Under the pieces are notes generated by a model. That model was given only the letters and a program-made list of their open reading frames with translations, was not told the DNA's origin and did no database searches. A stretch of 64,000 bases of DNA. Source: Endomychus coccineus. Its lineage: Eukaryota > Arthropoda > Insecta > Coleoptera > Endomychidae. Each line of letters opens with the position of its first letter. The stretch's first letter is position 1. Location of the stretch: positions 33,026,297-33,090,296 of the forward strand of contig OY294068.1 in the NCBI GenBank assembly GCA_958510875.1. The letters run 5' to 3'. This document shows, one piece after another, positions 21,901 to 36,800 of the stretch. A program made the translations under genes and the position numbers.

Positions 21901-24819
21901 AACAAAAGGCTTGGAGTACAGACGTAGCTTACTACAGTAGCTTTAAGCTTTAAATATCTAAATTTCAAGTCTTGTACGGGTTTTATATGAACTAAAATCA
22001 AGCGAAAGCTTGATCTGGTTGGAAATTCGTTTCCAAAATGAAATTCATGAATACCTCGACGAATTCCATATGTTGTGACATCATTAACGACAATGTCTTT
22101 TCGGTCCCTTGTGTCTTGTTTTAATGGAGGATTCGTTTCTTCGTTTTTTTACTCGAACGGTAAACCGTAGCATAATCGTTATCGTGGTCGCCAACTTAAG
22201 CGAAAAAAGTCCTTCGTAAACATTTTTCATCATAACACGTTCTTTAGGTGTCAAATGCAACCGTTTGCATTTTGTTTTTGAACGACCACTTGAATTGCCA
22301 CAAGAACAATCGAGTAAGGGTTTCCATTGTTAAAGCAATACACTCTCGCAGCGTCGCACAAATTATTCTCCAGACACTACGGCGGATAAATATACCCAAT
22401 AGTTCCGTAAATACAAACTCCGCTTTCCAGGACACGATATTATCGTTCACAGATACAGCAAATTCTTATATCTGGCAATGCTGCTATGGAATAACTGTTT
22501 GTCCTACCTGTATATACCGCGATCTCTTGTCGTTAGGAAACGGTAATGTTAACTAAACTGTAAACTAAAATGCACCCTATTGTTTACATGAAAGTGAGTG
22601 TTTTCAGCTTTACAAATGGGATGTAAAACCAGATTACTAAAACGTGAGACACCGAAAGCACTGTAATATTATTGAATCTGCAATATATATCTTGGGTTTT
22701 TAGCAGTGTATGGTTTGCGTTTGTTATGGGTTTTACTGAAGGCAGCTGTGTTTTAATCTGCTTAATTGAATTTAGCTTAACTTTTGCCATCGTTTATTTG
22801 TTGAATTTTTTTTAGATGTTCGTCAGGAACGACCGACAAATGTGAGGGCTGAAATGTTGCATCCAGCATTCAGAGAAAGGGGTAGAGCCATTCCCCAAAC
22901 GCAGACATCCATACCTTCACCATCTCGTCCTCCCCCGAGGATAGTTGAAGGCAAGGTAAGTTTTCTTCGCAAAATCGAATTCGCGAACTTCAGTATATCA
23001 TCACAAATATTTGATATTTTGATAAATAACTGGTTGAATTTTGTTCAATACGAGCTCGACCCATCCAGTGAATATGAGAGACCAATTATTGTGCACTGAA
23101 GGATTGGGAATTATTCACATAGCGTTTCATTCAATTTTTATTACGTATGAGACGGTTTGCTAGAAAGAGATGTAAACAAGCATTGCTGCCCAAAGAAACA
23201 GCTGTCATACCGCAGCACCTTAGTTTGCATCATTTCATGTGTTTAGTATTTTACCTTTTAAATAATATTTTCTCAAATCAAGGATATATATTCTTTGAAA
23301 TTCAATACCTGTAGCCTGTAGTAGGTATGGAGTCACTTGGTGCAGACAGTCTTGTCAGCTGTCGGTAAGCATTGTCACTGTTTTTGCCGACCGTATCAGG
23401 TTCTGTCTACTTTTATGTTCTTCCCCTCAACAAATATAGGCCTCCCTTTTTAGGTATCTGTTTAAAGCAGACCAACCCAGGTTTACTGATTGATAATCAG
23501 CGTTTCATAAAGTCTGAATAGGTTGGATCTGCGACTGATACCTGCAATGGGAGACCTGGATTGGTGTGGAGGGACGGAGCCTAGAAGTAGAGTGAACTTA
23601 ATACAGTCGGTAAAATACAATACTCATCGACATCTGATAAGACTGTCTGCCCCCAACTGGCTCCATATCTAGTATCCCTTCAGGTTGTTCTTTTTGAATC
23701 ATTTATATGTTAGGATATTATAATAATCTATCTAAGAGAATTAAACGACGTGTTTATATATTACAGATCGTGAAGTATTTTTGATTCTATTATGTATTTC
23801 CACAAATGCTCACGTTCAGAGAGCTCAAACGAAATTTATTATAAGAAAATCTTTGAAATACTAACGTAAAAACGGATCTGAATTTTAGAACAATGATAAT
23901 AACAAAAGATCCAGCAAAAGACCATCAAATATTCTATATATACTTTAAAGATTAAATGGAGCAAAATACTGGTAAACTGCCAGGTCATGATTGTTAGGTG
24001 CTCATAAACTCTGATATAACATACAAAACTTCAAAACTAATCACCAATGGCAAGAAATTGATAACTAAATTGATTGACGTGCTATAAAATCGAATCAATG
24101 TTTCCCTTCTACGGGAATAAAACTCATATAAGGTTAAAAAAATTTAATTGATTTGTGTGAGGAATTTTGCTTGCGTCCAAAGATTTTTATTTATAAAGCA
24201 TGTGCATATTTAGATGAATCAGAAATTTATTCCATTTTATTCGTTATTGTAGTCTTTGAATTATAAAAACAATTTTTACATAATAGGATGTTTGATTCCC
24301 ATTTTACTAACATTTCGGTTTATAATGAATTTAAACCCGTAAAATAATTCCGGTTTCATTGAAATATATGTAATATTTATATTTATCCATAAATGCGTGG
24401 AAATTATTAGCGAAATAATCCTTACCAGTCCTTCGTTATACCGGCTTCCGAAAATAGATTTCGCATTGCATCAACAGTCTATTAATATTTCAGCATGTTA
24501 CTGTTAATTTTTATGACCTTTTTTTCTTCGAAAGTTTACTGCGTTTAACGTTTACTACGTGGGAAACTGAAAATCTTCAGTTTTCTAATTTTGTACATCC
24601 TGCAATGAAATTATAATTGATCTATTTGTCTCTTAATAGTTACGATTAAAATAGGTACTCACTTACCTATTCGACCGTGGTTTCAGGAATGCTGCCCATG
24701 CGGATGTGTCGATACTAAAATTACATCGTCGCCCGTTCAATATTATCATTATTATTTCTTGAAGTATAGTTGAAGGACGCAACAACAAGTCACAGAATCT
24801 TGTCATGCCTATAATTTTC

Positions 24820-24892
<73 letters not shown>

Positions 24893-27800
24893 TTGGAATC
24901 GTTCGATTTTAGGACAATTCCTTAATAGAATTTTTAATTCTGCAAAGTAGCCATATATATAAAGATATATAGACTGGAGAAAAGCGAATAATTTTTTTTT
25001 AATATTGATATTTGATATGTCGGCTTCATTCTAAACAATTCTTAACATATTACAATGCACTTTAAAATATTTTAAAAATCCTTTAAAAAATATTGCCGCT
25101 AAACACTGATCTGTTATGGTATATTGGTCAAAAAGAAAGAAATATTCCAACCAGATATAAAAAATATTTTCAGGTCACACATTTTCAAAAAACTCTTCTG
25201 TTTTTTAATAAACCTGATGGTATTAGGCAAAGTATTTCTATTTTTATTTGTTCACAATGTTTATGCTTATTTGACAGGAGCTGATTAAAAAGTATCAAGT
25301 GGCAAATACGTGACAGCAGGTTTCAGTATAAACCGCAGTTGTAAAATAAATTATTGTGCTAACGAACTGAACTCAGTGATCGATTGATTACAGATTTTTA
25401 TTATTAATAGTCAATTTTTAACAAATGATGCTGGGTCATTTGTATTGTTGATGACGACTCGGAAATTATTTAAGAATTTGAAATTTGGGATTTAAAACTT
25501 AAAGTATAAGCCGACTTGTCAAAGTTAAAGGAATAGTTTGGCTATAAAATACTTACAATAAATTTTGTCAAAACTGTTCATTAACTACAATGAATTAGAA
25601 TAATTACTTTCATTATATGATACTAAAATTTTTTTTCGGAGGATAACATAAAATAGACCATTTGAATAAAATGTGAATGTTACAGATAGTATAATTTAAC
25701 GTCTTTCATTCTAAATCATTTCCAATATATTTTTAGTTCCTACAATCAAACATTTGGCCAGCAGAAGTTCCCGAAACCGAAAAATTGTGCCAACAAAAAT
25801 TGATTACAGCTTTTTATTATTAACAGTCACTTTTTAACGAATCATGCTGGGTCATTTGTATTGTTGATGACGACACGGAAATTATTTAAGAATTTGAAAT
25901 GTGGGATTTAAACTTTAAATTTAGAAACCGACTTAGGTTAAAGAAATAGTTTATCTCTTTTCGTTCATACAAACTCCTTATATGACTACAAGGAGTTAGA
26001 ATAATTACTTTCATTATATGATACTAAAATTATTTTTCGGAGAAAATCATTGGATTAAATAAAATATTTCGGAATTTATGTTGACAGTTATCTAAAATGA
26101 GATCATCACGAAAAAAACTCAAAAACCTCGAAGTACAATATACATACATATTTAAACAGCTTAAAAATATACTTGATGAAAAAAACTAGGACGTTATATA
26201 CTACACTTTAGTGGAAACACATTTGGTGCTGTCTTTTACATTCATTACTAAATATAGAGGTTATTCAAAAAAGATTCTTGAAGAGTATATTTAGTAAAGG
26301 TAGAACGTCCTATAGTGATGATTTTATGGCAGCTTCAATCTGAAAAAATATTATAAATAATTCTACAATATGCAAAAAAATATTTATTGTTATTGCGTAG
26401 ACATTCGATCTGGTAGCTTATTGACTCTAGAAACCAGTAATCTGAGTTATTGTTAGACTTAATTCCATATACTACTGATTCTCTGGTGTATTTTACAAAA
26501 ACTGGGTTGCACTGTTAGTCAAATTTTATTTGCTTCTATATTAATTATTTATTTATTTATTCAATCAACTATTGTATTTCAAACATTGGTAACATACAAA
26601 GGTATAAAAATCAAAGGCAGATTCTGTGTTGAAGTCCTAAACTCCAAAATACGCAAACGAAATCAGTTGGCATTCAAATACGTAACAAGTATATTCAAAA
26701 TTCAAATATTTTATGGGAAATTAATTTATTTTGTATATAATCACCGAATTAAGTTAGTTATATATACACATTCTTGTTTAAATATGAAACTTCAAGTTCA
26801 ATGCTCATAAACAACTAAAATTTTATCATAGATACACATTCTACATACATCTAATTAATATAGAAATATTTTGTTAAATTCCAGTCCAAATGTAAACAAA
26901 AAATAAATTTCTGAAGAACGCGAAAACCAAAACGCGTCAAATGATCAGATTGTTTCATTAAGATACATAATTTAAATTGCTGAAAACTGAGAAAACCCAC
27001 ATCTTCTATTGTAAAAATTGATTATATTATACTTTTATTAATATTTTTGCTATTTATTTTATGCTTTTTTAAATTTTCCTGTTTATTTCATATATTATCG
27101 TCATCAATTCTCCTTGTAATGTTTTGGTAGCACCTAAACCGGATTATTAACAATCGCAATTAACACTTAATAACATTAGTAATTGCGTTTTATTTTTCAT
27201 GCTGAAAATCGTCTTTGTGTTCCAGCCTGGTCCTTTACCTGGTATGCGACCCACATTAGGGGGAGCAGGTCATGTGGTTCCGCCATCGAAGCAAGCAACC
27301 GGAAGTATCGGTATAATAATGCCAATATACACCATAGGAATTGTGATATTTTTCACATACACATTGATGAAGGTAATTTAAAAAACGATACATATTAAAG
27401 ACCTACTTGATTTTGTAATGATTTTCCTAGGTGCTCTTCAAGAAACAACCGGAAGGTGTCGGAGGGTCTTTATATCCACCCATCGAACCGGACATTAGGT
27501 TCCGAAAAGAAGTTTTCGAATCTGACAGGCATCATCACGTGAGTTCAAGGCATTCGAGAGACAGTGGCTCATGTAAACTGGGTGAGTTCCTTATAATTTT
27601 ACAGTTGTCTGTCATAGAATTGATTTGATTGACAACAGTATGAGTTATTGAGAAAAAATTTGAAATAGAATTCACGAACGCATTCCTGACTGCCTGTGAT
27701 GGTATCAGAAATTGGTGAGAACATTTAAAACAATTTAATTGAAATCTAGAAATTTTGCAGTTTGGCAAACTATTATTAATATGAAATAGTTTATTAACAA

Positions 27801-30800
27801 CTGAATATATTTTTCCGGTATATTTCCCAGCTTTGAGTATATACAGCTTGAGTCAGACAGTGGACACTTTAAACACTTTCAATAAATAGTTTTTTATTAA
27901 AAAAATGTTCATTTAAGAATATCAATTTTGAATAGTCGCAGTCCCCAATGTTTTTCTTTTTGACGTTTTTTTTTTACCGCTGTATCACTCAACCTTTCAC
28001 AGTTTGAAACTGTTGGCTTGGTAATATGTTTTTATTAGGATGTACTTCATTAAATTAAAATTTATTTGCCTCAAAAGAGAGCACTTTTTAACAATTTTTT
28101 AAAATCTACTTTGTGTAAAAAACCATACATAAAAAAATTAATTTTAATATTTCATAAACTATTAAAATACATTATCTGAACAAAAATTAAAGACCTACCT
28201 AAATATAAGTCTACTTTTCATTAATACATTGAATCCCACTAGTTTCGCTAATATCGTAATTTCTTTCAGCAGATATTACAAAATACTGTATTTTGTAATA
28301 TTTTCTTGAAAATAGTTATTTTATTTAACTTTATAATCGATTTTCTTCACGTAATGACTAATTCTATTCAATCTTGTATTGAATTTATGGTAAATATATG
28401 CATATAAAATTATACAGATAATAATATACATAAGTATTATGATACGTTTTAAACTTATTTGCGCTGCTCAAAGGATGGAAAGAAAGAGATACAAGTAAGT
28501 GTAATATGGCTTCTACAATTAAATATAGCACGCTAATTTGACACCCTGTTCTTCTATAATTTTTCACTATCAGCTATCAATAAATCGTTCATGTTATCAT
28601 ATTAATACTATTAAAACACATTCTTAATTACTCATGATTTCACACATTTTCATCATATCCTTTGGCGATGTGGAGCAAAACTCGGTCAAGCGTCTTAATA
28701 TCGATTCGAGTATTCCAATACCCAATAGAAGGTATTGGAATTAATCATGTAACTTCTTATCTCATCTTTGAAAAAAATAACTATTAAAAGTTTGATTTTC
28801 ACTAATTTTATACATTAAGGGTAGCTTCTTCAAACAGATATTACAAAATAAATAACAGAAAAAAATTATTAACTTATTATAAAAAATAATTATGCTATTT
28901 AATTTATCTCTATAGAAACATTGTAAATAAATAAATCGTAATATTTGTGATTCTAAAATTAACTCATTCTCATTCCAAACTGAGGCCGGACCAGTTATGT
29001 TTCTATAAGGTTCTTTTCAAATAAGACATAGTAAAGAATAATTTCTTTACTATTAGCAATTAAACAGCTTTGAAGTGAATTCATATCTATATACCATGAG
29101 TGAGTAGAAACAAATTCTACAAATTCGTACTAGAAACACCGCTTGCATACATTAAGATGTATTTTGAATCCTAACTTCCAATGTGAATCGTTTAGATCAG
29201 GGGTTTCCAAACTACGGCCCACGGGCCAAATCCGGCCAGCCAGTGTCATCTATCTGGCCCGCGATAGCCACAGAATACTGTTACGAAGATGTCTTTTAAA
29301 AACGCACAAACATGTTTTAAGGAGTTACGCACTACTTTATTTCGCTTCTTTCGCATTCCCTATTAGAACTGACTCGCGGTCGGGTCGCTAGCCTTTTTAT
29401 ACTCCAATTACTGCCATCGAGAAGTGAGTGGAATAGCAATTGGACTAGCGAATTTTGCAAGCGTATGCGCGCTCAGGGCGCGTACTCGCGGACTAGTCTT
29501 GAAATTATAGATAATGGCAGGAAAATTAAAACTGTTTTGGCCCTTGGAACTTATTGGAGTAAACAGTATGGCCCTAAGACTGTTTTAGATTGTAGAGTGT
29601 AATGACGGATATGATCAACTTCCATGTATTCAATCAATTCATACAATTGCATTAATTCATTGTAATTGACATGGAACTTAACAACCTTCCTCAATTGATT
29701 GCTACCAGCTTTGTCCATCTTATTTCATTTCCATAACTTTTAGTTTCTTTTATTTTTCATGTGTATCGTAAAATATATTTCTCATAATTGTGGACATGGA
29801 CCTTCATCATAAAAATCGCTTGAACACATAGATTCTTAAATTAATTGATGTGTGTTCATTTTCTACCAATTTTATGAATAGCCTTAAGTAATCAACTAGT
29901 TATTGCATAGGGAGCTAAAATGATGAAGTAGGAATCGCATATATATCATTTCAATATATGTTGCTGTATATTTGGCACTGATTTAGCTATAAATATGTAT
30001 TAAAAAGATATTTTCTTCAAAATGTGTTTGGATTGAATTTTTTTGTAAGAAACTAACTTCCGATGTGAAAGTTATAAGAAAAATGATAGATTGCATAATT
30101 AAATGCAATTCAACCCCGTCGTTATACCGGACCTCGAGTTACACCGGGATTCGGATATGTATAGATAGAGCATTTCATAAGCAAACATAAAGATTTTTAT
30201 ATTTTTACAACAATTTGTACATGATACATGTTACTCATTTTTATCTGGATAAAAAACGTCATTTGAATCTGACAGCTCAGCAATGTCATCATCTGAATCA
30301 TTATCTTCTTGTCTGGTATCGGGTAATTCAACATTTGTGCAGTTGATCCCATTGCATTTTTTGCATGCCATTGTGCAGGTAAATCCACTTTTTCTACAAC
30401 CACGTAATTTCCCGCAATTAGTCACGCAAGATATAATATTTATTAGTTCTTCTGGTGCTGCTGGTTGTGTCATCGGAATCGGCTCAAAATATTGATTGAC
30501 CCATTTCCATCCCCACTTGGAGGGTGCTAAGTGATTGATGACATTATCAACATCTACCTCGTCCATATTGTCCTCCTCAATTATGTCTGGATTTGTTTGA
30601 CAATATTGGAAACCATACATCCAATTTTGTACTTCTAGGTAGACACGTTTCAAATGTTGTGTAAAGGCGTCTAATGTTGGTACAAGAGTACTTAGACGTA
30701 CTACTTTCTTTTTTGAGGTCACACTGGCAAACGACCTACGTCTCAAGATGTGTGAGAGCTCTAATATTGGTACCTGGTATTCTGCAGGTATGTTGGGCTT

Positions 30801-33800
30801 GCGGAAGCTTAATGTTGCACCATATAAAACCAGCAACAACTGGCATCCGTGTTCCAATAAATCTTCAATTTCAAGATATTTTTCTTTCAACTTTTCTGCA
30901 TGCTCTTGGAGATCTGGATATTTTTCAAAGTTTTCGAAAAATGCTTATTTTCCTTTATTGAAGAAAGCGGACGTAGTATCGCACCGATAACTGCGTGCAA
31001 TAATAAAATATCTGAAATGACTGACAAACAAGTCGTTGTAGTATCCGAAGATATGGATGTTCTTGTCCTATTGATCGCACTTGCGCCATCAAATCGCAAA
31101 ATTTATTTCTATGAACCATCTCCTGGTTTAAAAACTGATGAAACTTGTTCAAGTGATAGTTTTGAGGAGTATAAGCTATGTAAGCCGCATATTTTATTAT
31201 TGTATTCTTTACATATCCGAATCCCGGTGTAACTCGAGGTCCGGTATAACGACGAGGTTAAATTGCTTTTTAAATATGCAATCTATCAATTTTCTTATAA
31301 CTTTGACATCGGATTCGTAGTCAGCGACCTCGAAAACCCCGGAGTAGCTATTTTCAACTGATTTCAGACAATATTAAAGAAATGAAGAAAAAAGGGCATA
31401 ATAAAATACATTTTCAATTGCATATTAATGCAAGATAGATATTTTTTAAAAATCATATCGATGTCAGATTTACAATCAGGGACACTGAAACCCTCTAACT
31501 ACAAGTTTTCAAGCACTTACAAGTAATATTCAGGAAGTTCATTAAAAAGTGCACCAAAATGCACTTAAAAATTTGTGCATCAAATCCCCCGGTCAAGCAT
31601 AAGTAACAAAGTTTACAAATATCTTCCTTAAGAGAATGCAAGAAACCGCTAAGCTCTATCAATCCACGTAACGTTTTTCCTAAGTTTTTCCTAAATACAA
31701 CGTACTATATTTGAATAATTGATTATCTAGAATATTTTTATGCTTAATTAAAAGGAACAGAAAATCGTCCACTGACATAAAATGTCTCTTTATTGTGATC
31801 TTTTTATTTTCTGTAATATACATGGTGTTTCAGTTTTTTGTAGCAGGACTCTAACACTCGTAAGTCCTTTTAAAATTAATACAAAAAGTTTATATAAACA
31901 AAGGTCGGCATGTGCTTAGTTCTCGAGGGTGTTGAGATTAAATTTTAAAATAGAATTTCCTTAAATAAATATAGATGGTCTTATTAATACAGTTAGGGAT
32001 GTCTGTAATGAAATAGCAACATTCTTATAATAACATTACCCGTTCAGTTATTCGTCGGTGTGAAACACTCCGTGCATTATTAAAAACGATGAGCCTATGG
32101 AAAAAACCTCACCTTCGCACCTAAATTGTTACAACAATTTAGAAGATGCTAAAGTTTGAAAGATAATAAATCATATGAAAAATTAGGTTGCTATCGAACA
32201 ATAAAAAGCGGATACCTTTTTGTTAGAAATGTATAGAAAATATAAATTTTTATTGAAAAGTCCATAAAGTATACTGAGAAAAAATTATGGTCATTTTAAC
32301 CAGAGTTAAATACAGAGCGCCCTCTAGTGGCTACAGTAAAACGGTGTTTGTAATAGGCGTTCTCATACCAAAAAACTCCTAAACACCAACATTCAATGCA
32401 ATATGTTAAAAAATGTATAAGATATGTAACAAAAATCTATTTTAAATTTTAATTTGAAAAGTAGGCGTTTGCCCATGTTTATATAAACTAATTGTATTAA
32501 TTACAACAGTTCAATCGAGCTATACCTGTATGTATGATTCAATACAATAATGATCTCAGCTCATAAATAACCAATATACAACAGCTGTTTTTTGTGCCAA
32601 ATAACCTGTCATATTGGACTGATATGTATGTCATGATTCTTTCATTTCAACTTCATATATTCCCACACCAATTTTTGGCTGAAAAAAAAGAGATTCTTTC
32701 TCATGAACAAAATTGAGCGTACTAAAAAAATTAAAACTGAGAAATGTATTTTCCAACACAAGTCACTGTCTAGTGTAGCACAGGAGGGACAAGGGGATTC
32801 AATCTTATAACACTATAGCTTTTTAGCACTATTGTTTCCACAGGAGATGTAGAATTGGATCAACTGCGACGTCGACTGCGCGAGACCGAATTGGCCATGG
32901 AACGAGTTGTGGCTCAAATGGCAAAAGTGCCCCTTAAGTTACAGGTGCGACCGTACGGGTTGCTCTATTATTCCCCTCCTGCCCCGCACTAGCAGCTTGG
33001 CTTAGCTTTGCATTAATTCTCTTCAAATCCTTTCCCAGAAATTTCTGTTTCCGTTACACTTCTCAAGGTAAGCCTGTATGTGGAAGATTTTTACGTCGAG
33101 TCTGTACAATGTTCTGGAGTCCAGTGTGTTTCGACAGCTGTTCATTGTATTTCTACTTGTCATGGTGTAAAAAATTATGTGGAATGTATGATTCCAAGCA
33201 AATAAGTCATTTCGCTGACACATTTCATTTGCAGCTGATAATTTGATAGTAACTTTTTCTTCAGTATCATCATATAATAGAAAGCTATCTTTTGCTGTTC
33301 ATTTCAGTCCAAAAACAGTTCTCTAGATCTTTCACACATTGCGCCAAGCAAAGAGAAGTAATTCTGAACATACCATTGAACGAAAAATTAAAATATGTTT
33401 AGACTGAGGTCTGTCAGCCGCTATTACCTATTTGCTATTGAAGAAGGGAATATTTATTTTTAGTGATCCTTCCTCAAAACAGATTACACATATTTTGGAG
33501 TTAGTCTCATGAACGAAGCTACGAAGAAATATGTATTCTTTCACATAAGTTTGACATATTTCATCTTTTACACCATGATATCATTTAGAACTTGTGCACT
33601 ATCCTTCAGAAGTCAAATTCTTTGTCCGTAGTTGTTAATGCCATGTCTGCATTATTGGACGAGGTTGACCTGGAATTAGAAGCCCGTCACAAAGCTAAAG
33701 AGGTTACAACTCAGGTAACAATAGGCGTTACCAATGTAATGTTCAAGTACCTCTAACTGAGAATGAAATGTTTGCTAACTTACCTCACCTTATGCTTTTG

Positions 33801-36800
33801 CTGTAGAAGGCATTTTTTACGTATTTTATAATTTTTGGTACTATTATGATCCTTTATGATTTTCAGTGAAGCTTGTGTTATTATTTTGTGTTTACATATA
33901 AACGTGACGCTTGTAAAGATACTTCGATGTCGAGCTATAAACGTATTTATTTAAAATATTTTTTATTGCATGTATTTTGATTGTTTTACCCATTTCGAAA
34001 TGGTACCTTTTTGAACAAAAAATTGTTGAACAATTTTATATATTTTTTATTATATTACAATTATCCGAGAGGCGAACCTATGTTCGTGGTTCATAGAACA
34101 TCGTGAGAGTCAGCGATGGAGTAGATGGCGGCATTGAAAATTTCCTTAAAAGTTTGGAAGTTATATGAATCGGAAACATCTCACTAGGCAAATAGTGCCA
34201 CAAATTCGCCGTTTTATAGAAAAATCAAGTCTGGTAGAAATATATTAGGCAGGTCTCAAACTTGACAATGACGGTGTGATCAGGTTGAGCTTGTTTACTT
34301 TGTCTACCTGAAATTAGTAGAATCGTTTGTGGTGGATTAACAAACAAATGACCATGGAAATAACTGTAGAAAAGCGAGAGATAAATTAAGTCTGGTAGAA
34401 AGATGTTAGGCAGGTCTCGAGCTTGCGATGTGATCAGGTTGAGCTTGTTTACTTTGTCTACCTGGAATCAGTGCAATCTCTTGTGGTGAATTAACAAACC
34501 AATGACCATGAAAATAACTGTAGAAAAGGGAGAGATAAATTAAGGCTGGTAGAAAGATGTTTGGCAGGTCTCAAGCTTGACAATGGCGGTATGATCAGGT
34601 TGAGCTTGTTTACTTTGTCTACCTGGAATTAGTGGGATCGTTTGTGGTGGACTAACAAACAAATGACCATGGAAATAACTAGAAAAGGGATAGATAAATT
34701 AAGTCTGGTAGAAAGATGTTAGGCAGGTCTCAAGCTTGCGATGTGATCAGGTTGAGCTTGTTTACTTTGTCTACCTGGAATTAGTAGAATCGTTTGTGGT
34801 GGATTAACAAACAAATGACCATGGAAATAACTGTAGAAAAGCGAGAGATGAATTAAGTCTGGTAGAAAGATGTTAGGCAGGTCTCAAGCTTGCGATGTGA
34901 TCAGGTTGAGCTTGTTTACTTTGTCTACCTGGAATTAGTGGAATCGTTTGTGGTGAATTAACAAACCAATGACCATGAAAATAACTGTAGAAAAGGGAGA
35001 GATAAATTAAGACTGAAAGATGTTTGGCAGGTCTCAAGCTTGACAATGGCGGTATGATCAGGTTGAGCTTGTTTACTTTGTCTACCTGGAATTAGTGGAA
35101 TCGTTTGTGGTGAATTAACAAACAAATGACCATGGAAATAACTAGAAAAGGGAGAGATAAATTAAGTCTGGTAGAAAGATGTTAGGCAGGTCTCAAGCTT
35201 GCGATGTGATCAGGTTGAGCTTGTTTACTTTGTCTACCTGGAATTAGTAGAATCGTTTGTGGTGGATTAACAAACAAATGACCATGGAAATAACTGTAGG
35301 AAAGAGAGAGATGAATTAAGTCTGGTAGAAAGATGTTAGGCAGGTCTCAAGCTTGCGATGTGATCAGGTTGAGCTTGTTTACTTTGTCTACCTGGAATCA
35401 GTGCAATCTCTTGTGGTGAATTAACAAACCAATGACCATGGAAATAACTGTAGAAAAGGGAGAGATAAATTAAGACTGAAAGATGTTTGGCAGGTCTCAA
35501 GCTTGACAATGGCGGTGTGATCAGGTTGAGCTTGTTTACTTTGTCTACCTGGAATTAGTGGAATCGTTTGTGGTGGATTAACAAACAAATGACCATGGAA
35601 ATAACTAGAAAAGGGAGAGATAAATTAAGTCTGGTAGAAAGATGTTAGGCAGGTCTCAAGCTTGCGATGTGATCAGGTTGAGCTTGTTTACTTTGTCTAC
35701 CTGGAATTAGTAGAATCGTTTGTGGTGGATTAACAAACAAATGACCATGGAAATAACTGTAGGAAAGAGAGAGATGAATTAAGTCTGGTAGAAAGATGTT
35801 AGGCAGGTCTCAAGCTTGCGATGTGATCAGGTTGAGCTTGTTTACTTTGTCTACCTGGAATCAGTGCAATCTCTTGTGGTGAATTAACAAACCAATGACC
35901 ATGGAAATAACTGTAGAAAAGGGAGAGATAAATTAAGACTGAAAGATGTTTGGCAGGTCTCAAGCTTGACAATGGCGGTGTGATCAGGTTGAGCTTGTTT
36001 ACTTTGTCTACCTGGAATTAGTGGAATCGTTTGTGGTGGATTAACAAACAAATGACCATGGAAATAACTAGAAAAGGGAGAGATAAATTAAGTCTGGTAG
36101 AAAGATGTTAGGCAGGTCTCAAGCTTGCGATGTGATCAGGTTGAGCTTGTTTACTTTGTCTACCTGGAATTAGTAGAATCGTTTGTGGTGGATTAACAAA
36201 CAAATGACCATGGAAATAACTGTAGGAAAGAGAGAGATGAATTAAGTCTGGTAGAAAGATGTTAGGCAGGTCTCAAGCTTGCGATGTGATCAGGTTGAGC
36301 TTGTTTACTTTGTCTACCTGGAATTAGTAGAATCGTTTGTGGTGGATTAACAAACAAATGACCATGGAAATAACTGTAGAAAAGCGAGAGATGAATTAAG
36401 TCTGGTAGAAAGATGTTAGGCAGGTCTCAAGCTTGCGATGTGATCAGGTTGAGCTTGTTTACTTTGTCTACCTGGAATCAGTGCAATCTCTTGTGGTGAA
36501 TTAACAAACCAATGACCATGGAAATAACTGTAGAAAAGGGAGAGATAAATTAAGACTGAAAGATGTTTGGCAGGTCTCAAGCTTGACAATGGCGGTGTGA
36601 TCAGGTTGAGCTTGTTTACTTTGTCTACCTGGAATTAGTAGAATCGTTTGTGGTGGATTAACAAACAAATGACCATGGAAATAACTGTAGGAAAGAGAGA
36701 GATGAATTAAGTCTGGTAGAAAGATGTTAGGCAGGTCTCAAGCTTGCGATGTGATCAGGTTGAGCTTGTTTACTTTGTCTACCTGGAATCAGTGCAATCT

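Larger units (their letters stand above)
30059..31314. mobile_element. TIR element with a rearranged PIN-like/Cys-cluster gene
   Basis: Inverted repeats of about 105-110 bp bound the element, at about 30059-30168 and 31206-31314. The inner half, gttataccggacctcgagtt and its continuation, is almost identical between arms. Within it are two pieces of one gene family in opposite orientations: the C-terminal part on minus (30890-30231) and a PIN-like piece on plus (about 30985-31205). No transposase of a known superfamily was recognised. The element lies in RIC3 intron 5. Confidence 0.75.

Noticed and set aside
22842..23099. Independent 85-aa gene
   Set aside because: It is RIC3 exon 3 read through into the intron; the splice donor at 22956 ends the coding part.
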